This document shows positions 49,569-60,358 of a stretch of 64,000 bases of DNA, in pieces. Position 1 is the first letter of the stretch, and each line of letters opens with the position of its first letter. The notes below the pieces were generated by a model. It saw nothing but the letters and a program-made list of their open reading frames with translations. It ran no database searches and was not told the origin of the DNA. The stretch is from Panorpa germanica. Its lineage: Eukaryota > Arthropoda > Insecta > Mecoptera > Panorpidae. The stretch is taken from contig CAVMBN010000100.1 of NCBI GenBank assembly GCA_963678705.1, forward strand, positions 26,767-90,766. The letters run 5' to 3'. The translations under genes were made by a program, and so were the position numbers.

Positions 49569-52292
49569 ATGTCTTCAAAACTTATAAAAGCCATACAGCA
49601 AATCAAATTAGCATTAGAGCAATGTAACAAAACAATTGAAAATGTTGATTTAACAGATCCATCCACGTACGATGTGACAGAGATAAAAATTTGTTATAAA
49701 CAGTGGCAACCATTAATGGCATCAATCAACAAAGTTCATTTACAAATGCGCGAACTAACTGATGATCAAGCTGATTTAGATCGCATTGACAGTGAAAATA
49801 ATGATTTCTATACACAATATGTCAATATAGGAAAAATCATTAATAAAATCATCTCAGCTTCTGAATCGATTGCTAATCAAACATTATCTACCCCTGAGAC
49901 AAAGTCATCTGTATTTTCAGATGAAGAAATGCATTTATCATCCATCAACATTCCCACCTTTTCCGGCAATATAGAACACTGGGATGAGTTTAAGGCCACG
50001 TTTGAAAGTCTAGTCCATAATCAAGTAAAATATTCTACTTTCAAAAAATTGCATCTTTTACGTCGATCATTAAAAGGTGAAGCTTTTGACACCATCGCAT
50101 CGGTGCCATTAGACCCCACAAATTATCAGCTATGTTGGAATTTATTAGTCACAGCATATGACAATAAAAGAAAAATGATTTCTTATCATTTAAATGCGTT
50201 TTTAAAAATTCCGGCTATCACCTCTGAGAATAGCAATAAGTTAAGAGCTACTGCAGCTTCAATTAGAAAACACGTGAAAGCGTTAGAAAACATTATTCCA
50301 GAGGAAAATAGGTGGAACCACATTGTTGCTATTTTAATATCGAAAAAACTAGATGCAGAAACTAAAAAGCATTGGTTAGCTTCCAACATCTCTAAAACAG
50401 ATTATCAAGAAATTGACGTCATGCTTTCATTCATTCTTGAACGGGCACACGAGTTGGACGAACATAGTTGTGATTCAAATAATACTCATCAATCAAGAAT
50501 GCACAAGTCTTTTTTCACATCACCTCGCGACAAATGTTCATTTTGTTATAAGGATCACAATATAAGACATTGTCAAAACTTTTTAAAACTTAACGTTAGG
50601 GCTCGGATCAATGAGATCCAAAAAAGGCAGCAGTGCTTAAATTGCTTTCGCAAAGGTCACAATAGTAGCAGTTGTCTTTCAAATTATCGTTGCCTTACGT
50701 GCAGAAAGAGGCATCATACATTATTGCATATTGATACTGAGGAATCGGATGAGTCCATACCTAAAGCTAGCACTTCTAGTACACTCACGGCGCACGCTAA
50801 TCAAAAAATTCAAGCTATGCTTTCAACCGCTTTAGTCAACATTCTTGACAAAAATGGCAAAATAATTGTTGCTCGCGCTCTTTTGGATAATGGTAGCCAA
50901 ACAAGCTTCATTACCAAAAGTTTATTACAAAAATTAAACGTTCCCATTACTAATTCAGATGTAATAATAACAGGAATTGGTAATTCCGAAACTAAAATAA
51001 ACAAGCAAGCAAAAATCACTTTGCATTCATCTACTAACAATTACAAAACGTTTGTAAATTGTCTGCTTATAGACAAAATAATCGACAAAATTCCACACAT
51101 CACATTGGATATTGTCAATTTATCAATACCGCATAGCATAAAACTAGCAGATCCTAGTTTTAACGAACCACAATCTGTGGATTTATTGTTAGGAGCTGAT
51201 ATATTTTGGAACCTATTACGCGTAGGCAAAGCAAAATTATATAGTAATCGATTACATTTACAAAACACTTCGTTAGGTTGGGTAGTAACCAAATATAAAT
51301 CTTTTGCTAATAATAATCATGCGCATTGCTATCACACCTCCTTACAAACTCAAATTCCCAAAGTTTGTGAAAGCGAGTCTGTTAAAAAATGTAGGACTTT
51401 AACTTCAGAAGAACAAGCATGCCATGATCATTGTAACAAAACTACTACTCGCAACTCAGATGGTAGATTAGTAATTACATTACCATTAAAATTGCCCACA
51501 TCAGCCCTAGGGGATACCAAAACCACAGCTACCAAACAATTTCTTTCATTGGAAAGAAAATTTGATAGAAATACACAACATAAATCTATGTATTCTGTAT
51601 TCATTAATGAATATATACGATTAGGTCACATGACCACTAACATTATTCAAAATTCATCCGAACCTACATATATTTTACCGCATCACGGTATAGGAGATTC
51701 CAAAACAGCAATTACTAAACCCTTTCTTTTACCACAAAGAAAGCGTGTCACTAGTAAACATCATAAATCATACATATTGTCAAACTACTCCATAGCCAAG
51801 TCAAATTTTATATTTGACAATTTTTTAAATTTTAAATCGATCAATAGCGTCACCACATACTATTTACGTTTCATTCAAAATTCTAGAAACAAGACAAACG
51901 GCATTTCTATGGTCAAGGAATTGCATTATTCAATTCAATTGCTTATGAAATTAACCAAAGCAAATGTTTTATCATTAATAGCTAGAACATTGGATCCACT
52001 CACATTACAATTGCCTTGTGACATACCATGCAAATTAATGATACAACAACTATGGTTAATTAACTTACATACAAGGTCTAAATTATTATTTTTAAATTCA
52101 CATCCATATGCCACAAACACCACCCTTAATGATTCATATGTTGATAAGCTTCTGACTGGATCAAATGATCTATCAGAATTCAAGCTACGCTGTATTAAAA
52201 CAATAGAAACATTAAGTAGTGCAGGATCTTATTTACGAAAATGGATGTCGAATGATCCCATTATTTTATTTGATTTAGACAACAATATTTAA
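49569..52292 (+). pseudogene. BEL/Pao gag-protease-partial RT (907 aa, then TAA)
   Basis: Domains in order: gag DUF1759 about residues 125-265 (core IPTFSGNIEHWDEFK); zinc knuckles CSFCYKDH at 323, CLNCFRKGHNSSSC at 356 and CLTCRKRHH at 375; aspartic protease with LLDNGSQ at 439-445 (DNG rather than the usual DSG/DTG) and LLLGADIFW; then the N-terminal part of RT (NSDGRLVITLPLKL, YILPHHG). The RT core is missing. In its place is a displaced connection-like piece (SLIARTLDP...QQLWLINLH), followed by the RT end SYVDKLLTGS at 856-865, where the second catalytic Asp of YVDD is Lys. Ends with in-frame TAA at 52,290-52,292. Gag and perhaps protease could still be made. Confidence 0.85.
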
Positions 52293-53414
52293 GACCAACT
52301 CTTTTATATAGATCACGCAGACTTAGAGCATTTCGAAATTTTAGATGTCAAATGGTGCTCAAAAACAGACTGTTTCAAATACAGCATCGCCCATTTTGAT
52401 CCACCTATAAAATTACCCAATAGAAATGTTCTATCTTTCATGGCCAAAATCTTTGATCCACATGGATTATTATCACCCTGCATCAAACCGTTTATGCTAT
52501 TGAGACAACAATTATGGCTAACAAATCTACACTGGAATGTTGAAATTCCAGAACATTTAGTAAAAACATGGACTCCTTTAATAAAGCAATTACCGACCTT
52601 AAGCAATGCATCCATATCACGAAAATCATTAATCAAGAATTCCAAAACAATTGAAATTCATGGTTTTTGTGATGCGTTAGAAAATGCATATGGTTCTTGT
52701 ATTTATTTTAAATATATCAACCGCAATATTATAATTGACAACCTCTTCTATATCGACCCAGGAGGTATAGAATATTTCAAAATTTTAATCGTTAAATGTC
52801 ACTCTGAACCTGACTGTTTTAAATACAGTATTTTACATTTTTATCCACTTGCCAAACTAACGAAATTAAATTATCATAACAACTTCAAAGACACTTGTAC
52901 ACTGCAAACTCAAATTGAGACAATCCTCAATTTCCATCCCTTTTTTCCCGCTTCCAATAATCCCAATGACCTTATTCCCTTCACATCTGGACACCTCTAA
53001 TTAGGACGGCAGATCACAAGAATCGCTCCTGCAGAGGACGCTCTAATTAAATTAAGCCGAACGCAGCGCTACTCGCAATTTCAAGACTTTATTCAAAGTT
53101 GTTGGAAAAAAAGGTCAAGCAAATACTTAGGACGCTGTAATCAGCTCGTGAAGTGGAAAATGTCAAAGGATGCTGTACCGCAGCAAGGAGCTTTGGTCTG
53201 AATCAAGAAGCCAAATTTTCCTCCATCGCAATGGATGTTGGATAGCCCAGTGAAATTAAGTGCTAATGAAGTTTCAGCGACTCGAGCAGCCACTATCAAG
53301 ACAGCTAAGGGAAAAACAAAGCGTCTAGTGCAATATCTCGTTCCGCTATTTACAGAACATCAGTTGAAAACCAAGATGACTCTTACAATTTTCAACGCGC
53401 GGGAGTATGGTTAA
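52293..53414 (+). pseudogene. BEL/Pao pol 3' remainder (connection, RNase H start, integrase tail)
   Basis: Same frame as the upstream ORF. After TAA 52,290 it continues with LFYIDHADLEHFEILDVKW and FMAKIFDPHGLLSP...RQQLWLTNLHW (normal-order connection domain), then EIHGFCDALENAYGSCIY (start of RNase H). A second diverged copy of the LFYID...DCFKYSI module follows. It then jumps to TQIETILNFHP and NNPNDLIPFTSGHL (integrase end), TAA at 52,998-53,000, and a DUF5641-like tail (CWKKRSSKYL, PQQGALV, TGA 53,199-53,201, PNFPPSQW). The final TAA at 53,412-53,414 lies inside the 3' LTR. The RNase H catalytic part and integrase core are absent. Confidence 0.8.
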
Positions 53415-54131
53415 GAAGGCATGCACAACCTATATTTTTATATAGATATTTCACGTTCTTTAATGTATTTCATTAGAATATAATATTTTTTAGTTTTTTA
53501 GTTTTGTAATAATTATTTGTTTAATCAAACATTTTATCTTGCTTTGTTAATGAATAAATTAACAAGTTATTGTCGTTGATGCCATGGCATTGTATTCTAG
53601 TTTACAAACCAGTATCAAGGACACACAGCTGGCCTGCCAAATGGCATTTTTGTACCAATGTACTTTTAAAACACTATTAAAATAATCATTATTAACTCAA
53701 ACTTCATACAGTAAACATCACTAAATATCTTTAAATTATTAGCTATCATCTAGAACAGTAAACATCTAAATTATCAGCTCCAACTTTCAACAGTTTAATA
53801 ATTATAATAAAATTTTAATAGTGAATTGTATCACAGTAACATTGATATATATAGTTATTCATTTAATTTTCAATTATTGTAATTCGTCAAGTGTATTTGT
53901 ATAATAAATGTTTTATGTAAAATACTAGTGTTTCGCTGCTATTTGATTTAAAGAAAATAAAAAATTGTTATTAATTATTTAATAACAAAAAGGTCCTTCG
54001 AGAAGTTTTAGCGCAATCTATAGCTATCAAAGGAGTTAGATGCAATCAAGCATTCTGAGAATTGGAAACCGTCAACATCGCAGATAAGCAAACCCCAAGC
54101 TTATATAGATCCATAGGTCCATACTCAACCA
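53408..54131 (+). repeat. BEL/Pao 3' LTR (724 bp)
   Basis: Same length and ends as the 5' LTR. It is preceded by GCGGGAGTA, a weak polypurine tract typical in position for BEL/Pao. Confidence 0.95.
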
Positions 54132-54136
54132 GCTTT

Positions 54137-55616
54137 TAAGAGTTAACTTGATACAAATTCGTCATGCATCATGGTTTAACATGATTGAATTTATTGCTAA
54201 AAGGTTCTATATTGAAATTCCAAATTTTGATGAGTTTTATTATGGTTTCTAGGGCTTTGTATCCTTTGATTTCTTTTTTTCCCGACAGCAAAAATGCTAT
54301 ACGCTGCAACTACCGTTATAAATTTCTGTGTTGAAGTCGTAAAAGCAAAACGTATACCTTGTGAACAAGTTAGAAAATTTGACAATTTTTGGCATTCTAT
54401 TATTAGCCTGAAAAGGGTAACCATAAATCCCAAAATTTGAAAAATACGTAAGTTATTTATTGTACTAAATAGTTCCGACAAATAAAACTACAACGTCAAG
54501 AAATAATTCTTTATTATCAATATCCGGGGCTGTTCCTTCAATACATTGTTATTATTATGTCGCCTTAGCTGCAGCGTCTCCAACGGTCATTTTATTACAG
54601 TTTCATTTAATGTGTCTTAAACTAGATTAGATCGTTGCGTTGCTTTGATATCATTTAAATTTTATAACGGTCAAGATAATACATGCGCCACTCAATCCGT
54701 TTCGATTTTAACGGATGTTTACTTTCATTCTTTTTTTATAGATTAATCAGTTTAAATATTATCCATCGAAAATCAATCAAAATTGAGCCGAACGATTGGG
54801 TTATTCAAATATTAAATTATATGATCCTAAATCCATCTATGTTAGCCCAAGATAGTTGATTCATCGATTTCATTTTAATCATTTCTTTTCGGTTTTATTA
54901 ACTTCTTTTACCATATATGTATCAAGATGTTATTCACAGATGCATATAGGTGCAGTAAAAATCTTAATTGATTTTTCATTTACTTCGAGAGGTGAATGCC
55001 AGCTACTATATTGGCTATATTTGGTATTATATATAGGCTATATTTTATATTTGGTTATATTTATATTTGGTATTATATATTTTGGCTATGTTTTATATTG
55101 GTTATATTTATATTGGCTATAAAGTCGGGAAGTTTGAACAGAAATAGCATCTGCATGTGTACATGCAAGGGTTGAGAACTTTAGGTCTAGGAGAAAACCC
55201 AAAGAGGTATGATGGAGAATCGAAAACTGTTCACCGCTTGCACGATTGGTGCAACATCGACAGATATACCGGCACAATACGACCGTAGCTCTCCATCCAA
55301 ACCATGACTGAGCTTAGTGGTGCTTAACTTACTAGATCGACCATTAGCCTGGCGTGTTCAAGATGGTATGCCTGTTGATATACTGCACTACACACAAAAT
55401 TGTCTTGCATATGTCTATGCTATTAGATGTCCTAAATTTAAACCGATAAACTAAAACTGTTCTTTGTTGTTTTATTTTTGTATAATGTACTCGTATATAA
55501 CAGCGAATAAGATAAAATTCATTATCGTATCGTAGATTTATAAGACTCTTGTAACCTCTCTTAATATGCCACATTACAACTTTCGTCTAGCTAGATTCGC
55601 GTTTTAGATCCTTCAA
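54137..55616. other. Spacer after the BEL/Pao element
   Basis: No gene supported. The minus-strand frame at 54,197-54,481 shows no family resemblance. The region from about 55,485 to 55,575 is an inverted, diverged copy of about 45,745-45,830. Confidence 0.5.
55008..55123. repeat. Imperfect TTGG(C/T)TATAT(T)-type simple repeats
   Basis: Recurring TTGGCTATATT, TTGGTATTATATA and TTGGTTATATTTATA units. It looks like a degenerate minisatellite. Confidence 0.7.
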
Positions 55617-55927
55617 TTAGCTTATGTCCTATGTCTTAGTTTCTATTAAACTTCTACTATATATTGATAAAGTTGGTTACTAGAACTTAAGATGTCCAAT
55701 TATTTTTTAATAACTTTTTATATTTCAAGAGACATTAACAATTAAAAAAGTAATTTTTTCTCTTTAATTATTAAAGGGATTCAACGTTGTACAAATTCCA
55801 AATGCATGTGACATCACAACCGCTGCCAACCTTACAGCTCATAAATCTCTGCTATATGTATTTATATATCAAAATATCAAATATTATTTACAGCTATTTT
55901 AAGGAACAATCAAATTTCAATATTATG
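55617..55927 (-). repeat. Inverted fragment of the 4,965-bp family
   Basis: The reverse complement aligns with about 31,030-31,345 of tandem copy 1 (shared blocks include TTATGTCCTATGTCTTA, AGGGATTCAACGTTGTAC and AAATCTCTGCTATATG). Its right end is cut by the element 1 LTR after CAATATTATG. Confidence 0.85.
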
Positions 55928-56739
55928 TGTTGTAAGTACGCATAAGTCGTACTTATCCTTTCTATTTTTAATATAAATGTTATTTATTTTATAAGAATTA
56001 TATTATGTTATCTTTAATTTTATTATTAATATTGTAATGAATAATTGTTTAAGTTTAGCGCTTGTAAATATTGTCTCTGGTCTGTGGAGATTTATTTGTT
56101 TTAATACTGGTAACCCAGTATTGGCGTGATGTGATGTGAAATAAATTATTATATATTAATCTGTACGCTAGTCAAAAAGTCAGTTTTCTCCAAGTGTTTA
56201 CGATTTGTAACTTCGTTCGTGCAATTACTCCAATTGTAACATCTAAGTATTCAATAGTGAGCACATTTTAACTATTAATCAAATTATAACACTAGAATTA
56301 CATTTTGTTTTATATCTGACATCTTTATTAATCCAATAAAATACTATTGTAATTAAGTACGCAGATATAATATTACAACGAATAAATGATATATTTTAAT
56401 AAAAGTGTTTGTATTAATAGTATTTAAAAGATACTAATTGTTCAACCGTCGTATGTTGCAACGAGGTTATACTTTAGGCCGCTCAAGTATTCTCAAATTG
56501 CAACAATACACCGTCTTAACAAGAATCCTATCAATCATCTTGAAGAGACTTAATTCTTATCAACGTGAGTAATTCAAGAAGGTGGATGATCGTCAAACTG
56601 AAGAATCTACTTCCAGAAACTAGCAACACTGCGTGATGTATTAGCAAGCTGAGTAATCTCCTTTTAGAACGACAATCCGACCTTTACTTACAACATTGGT
56701 GTCAGGTGTAGGGTCCGCCCTCGAATCCTACTCACAACA
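55928..56739 (+). repeat. Element 1 5' LTR (about 812 bp)
   Basis: Starts TGTTGTAAG. By alignment to the fully bounded LTR of element 2 it ends at CTCACAACA (56,739). A shorter end at CTTACAACA (56,695) is possible, because the LTR/PBS boundary motif is duplicated. AAGTACG/CGTACTT form a hairpin near the start. An AATAAA lies near 56,140. Confidence 0.85.
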
Positions 56740-57828
56740 AATGGTGTCAGGTGTGGGGTTTGAAGAGATATTCCTACACATAAATATCCAAGAGGTACGC
56801 CCAAAAATTTTTTTCTATATATTCTACACCTGGATGCAGATTAATCTGGATACCACTACGCCGATCGATTATTTCCAAAATTGCCGAAAAGTACGAGCTA
56901 GAGCGTCATTTCATCTGTGTTTCACATAATTTTCTACAAGTCCGGTGGATGCAAAAACTACAGCCAGCTGAACCTGGAAAAAGAAATCTTTTGCCGCCCC
57001 GGGAATGGATGGATGCTTCTAGAACATTTGGAATAATCTAAATCGATGTTGGTCGCGTGCAGAATTCCGCACACAGCTGTGTATAGATTATAATCACTGA
57101 TAAGAAAATCTTTAAGTATAATAGAACAGTATCTTTTTTTGTATATAATTATTACTATAAATTGATAATTGTATTTTTTTATATAGCAACGTTATTAATG
57201 AAGCTATCATTTTTTTTAGTATTATATTCAGTACTTTTGAATATTTGCTGTAATCCAAGTATTTTTTATTAGCATCATTATTAACGTGGTTATAATTTTT
57301 TTTTAGTATTATATTCAATACTTTTGAATATTTGCTATAACCTAACTTTTTGTAGCATCATTGTTTGTCATTGAAGCTATTAATTTTTTTAGTATTATAT
57401 TCAGTACTTTTGAATATTTGCTATAACCTAACTTTTTTTGTAGCTTCATTGTTTGTCATTGAAGCTATTAATTTTTTAGTATTATATCCAATACTTTTGC
57501 ATATTTACTATAATATTTTTTTATATAATTGTTTCCACAATTATACTAATTGATGTTTAATATTTTTTTAGAACCACATTTTTTTTTGAACGAGAGGGAA
57601 TTTTGAAAAGGAAAAGCAAAGAGCTGAAGCAGTTAGATAGCAGTCTGTTCAATCAGAGAGACTACCTTCCTGTTACAACTGCAACGTCTGAGCCCCATCG
57701 GAAATTTCCTGTGAGTTACTGTTTTCGCTAACAATTTTTCCTTGTCAGAATCCTATTTTTCGGAGAGTCGTTTATTGGTACAAAATAATCTTTAGTCTGT
57801 ATATTATATATAACTTTAATTAAGTACT
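56740..57828 (+). other. Element 1 leader with PBS and 87-bp tandem repeats
   Basis: The PBS TGGTGTCAGGTGTGGGGTT begins at 56,742, of the type seen in insect elements primed by tRNA-Leu (from memory). A near-identical motif lies 45 bp upstream at 56,697. Four copies of an 87-bp repeat, marked by AGTATTATATTCAGTAC-like blocks, start at 57,218, 57,305, 57,391 and 57,478. Confidence 0.75.
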
Positions 57829-58448
57829 ATGGCACCGAGCGTTCATTCTCTCACATTAGTTGAGAATACAATCAACCTAATCAATGAGTTTTCAAAAAAT
57901 CTAGAAGTCCAATCAACATCCTTAACGATTGTTGAATTAAAAATCAAAAACTTAGAAAAGGCTTGGGTCAAATATAATAGTATCGTAGAAGCACTGCTTC
58001 CAACTCTAAAAAATGAAGAAGCTTCGGCTATCGTTAGTAAGTCTATGGAAGTTGAAAGTATTTATGACGACACCCTTATTTACTTGTTGAATTATAAGCA
58101 AACATTTGAGAATGATACACATATTGTGGATGACTCAAAAAGCATAGATTCAATAAGAAATTTAAACTTAAGTCCAATGCAACTAACCGTTTTTGATGGA
58201 GAATATACTAATTGGCAAAGTTTCATGGAATTATTTACAAATTTAATTCGTAATAATAGTAAATTATCAAGCATTGAAAAAATGCACTATTTAAAATTAA
58301 ATTTGACAGGAGAACCACTCAAACTCATAAAGAATTATCCTTTAACAAACGATAATTATGAAATTGTTTGGAACATCCTTTGTAAACGTTATGACAATAA
58401 GGTAGCACTTATTGAAACCTGTTTAAACAATTTAATAAACTACTATGT
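57829..58448 (+). pseudogene. Element 1 gag, interrupted by element 2
   Basis: ATG in GTACTATGG context. Codes for the first 206 residues of gag, nearly identical to element 2 gag: a leading helical region (SLTLVENTINLINEF), then the DUF1759-type core (MQLTVFDGEYTNWQSF, NLTGEPLKLIKNYPL, WNILCKRYDNK). The frame appears to run on to 58,497 only because the LTR is read through. The break is an insertion with ATGT duplication, not a deletion, so element 1 may be otherwise complete outside the window. Confidence 0.9.
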
Positions 58449-59270
58449 TGTTGTAAGTACGCATAAGTCGTACTTATCCTTCCTATTTTTAATATAAATG
58501 TTATTTATTTTATAAGAATTATATTACGTTATCTTTAATTTTAGTATTAATATTGTAATAAATAATTATTTGTATTTAGCGCTTGTAAACATTGACTCTG
58601 GTCTGTGGAGATTTTATATTATTTTAATGCTGGTAACTCAGTATTGGCACATTGTGATGTGAAATAAATCATTATATATTAATCTGCACGCTAGTCAAAA
58701 AGCCAGTCTTCTCCTGAGTCTCAACCAAGTGTTTACTAATTGTACTTCGTTCGTACAATACTCCAATTGTAACATCTAAGTATTCAATAGTGAGCACATT
58801 TTAACTATTAATCAAATTATAACACTAGAATTACATTTTGTTTTATATCTGACATCTTCATTAATCTAATAAAATACTATTGTAATTAAGTAAGCAGATA
58901 TAATATTACAACGAATAAATGATATATTTTAATAAAAGTGTTTGTATTAATAGTAATAAAAAGATACTAATTGTTCAACCGTCGTATGTTGCAACGAGGT
59001 TATACTTTAGGCCGCTCAAGTATTCTCTAATTGCAACAATACACCGTCTTAACAAGAATCCTATTAATCATCTTAAAAGAGTTAATTCTTATCAACGTGA
59101 GTAATTCAAGAAGGTGGATGATCGTCAAACTGAAGAATCTACTTCCAGTAACTAGCAACACTGCGTGATGTATTAGCAAGCTGAGTAATCTCCTTCTAGA
59201 ACGACAATCCGACCTCTTTTTACAACATTGATGTCAGGTGTAACATCCGCCTTCGAATAAACTTACAACA
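58449..59270 (+). repeat. Element 2 5' LTR (822 bp)
   Basis: Inverted ends TGTTGTAAG/CTTACAACA. It has a TATATATTAA stretch near 58,673 and AATAAA near 58,663. Its last 45 bp contain a PBS-like TTGATGTCAGGTG at 59,229, so an old LTR/PBS boundary has become part of the LTR. Confidence 0.94.
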
Positions 59271-60358
59271 TTGGTGTCAGGTGGGGTCTTGAAGAGATAT
59301 TCCTACACATAAATATCCAAGAGGTACGCCCAAAAATTTTTTCTATATATTCTACACCTGGATGCAGATTAATCTGGATACCACTACGCCGATCGATTAT
59401 TTCCAAAATTGCCGAAAAGTACGAGCTAGAACGTCATTTCATCTGTATTTCACATAATTTTCTACAAGTCCGGTGGATGCAAAACTACAGCCCGCTGAAC
59501 CAGAAAAAAAAGAAATCTTTTGCCCCCAGCGAATGGATGGATGCTTCTAGAACACATGGAATAATCTAAATCGATGTTAATCGTTTCCAGAACACTGCAC
59601 ACAGCTGTACATAGATCAAAATCGAAAGAATTTTCTTTAAGTATAATAAGACAGTATCTTTTTTTTTGTATATAATTATTACTATAAATTGATAATTGTA
59701 TTTTTTTTGAATAGCAACGTTACTAATGAAGCTATGATTTTTTTTTAGTATTATATTCAGTACTTTTGAATATTTGCTATAATCTAAGTATTTTTTATTA
59801 GCATCATTATTAACGAGGTTATAATTTTTTTTAGTATTATATTCAATACTTTTGAATATTTGCTATAACCTAACTTTTTTTGTAGCATCATTGTTTGTCA
59901 TTGAAGCTATTAATTTTTTTAGTATTATATTCAATACTTTTGAATATTTGCTATAACCTAAGTATTTTTGTAGCATCATTGTTTGTCATTGAAGCTATTA
60001 ATTTTTTTATAGTATTATATCCAATACTTTTGCATATTTACTATAATATTTTTCTATAATTGTTTCCGCAATTATACTAATTTATGTTAATATTTTTTTA
60101 GAACAACATCTTTTTTTGAACGAGAGGGAATTTTGAAAAGGAGAAGTAAAGAGCTGAAGCAGTTTGATAGCAGTCTGTTCAATCAGAGAGACTACCTTCC
60201 TGTTACAACTGCGGTGTCTGAGCCCCATCGGAAATTTCCTGTGAGTTACTGTTTTCGCTAACAATTTTTCCTTGTCAGAATCCTATTTTTCGGAGAGTCG
60301 TTTATTGGTACAAAATAATCTTTAGTCTGTATATTATATATAACTTTAATTAAGTACA
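59271..60358 (+). other. Element 2 leader with PBS and 87-bp tandem repeats
   Basis: PBS TGGTGTCAGGTGGGGTC from 59,272. Four copies of the repeat seen in element 1 start near 59,747, 59,833, 59,921 and 60,011, with T-run length changes between copies. No ORF of note before gag. Confidence 0.75.

Larger units (their letters stand above)
47877..54136 (+). mobile_element. BEL/Pao LTR retrotransposon, internally deleted, with target duplication
   Basis: LTRs at 47,882-48,605 and 53,408-54,131 bound a 6,250-bp element flanked by GCTTT at 47,877-47,881 and 54,132-54,136. The 5-bp duplication and the gag/pol signatures (DUF1759 gag, CCHC knuckles, DUF1758-like protease, YVDx RT end, DUF5641-like tail) place it in BEL/Pao. 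Full BEL/Pao pol is about 1,600-1,900 residues or more. Here the whole frame from 49,569 to the stop at 53,412-53,414 is 1,281 codons with only three in-frame stops, so RT core, most of RNase H and the integrase core are gone. Confidence 0.93.

Noticed and set aside
52293..53414. Envelope gene in the BEL/Pao or Gypsy elements
   Set aside because: No signal peptide, membrane anchor or extra ORF is seen between pol and the 3' LTR in either element.
54197..54481. 94-residue minus-strand ORF
   Set aside because: No recognisable domain and AT-rich composition expected by chance. No splice or promoter support.
54856..55122. 88-residue plus-strand ORF rich in Tyr/Leu/Ile
   Set aside because: Its second half is translation of a simple TATATTTGG-type repeat.
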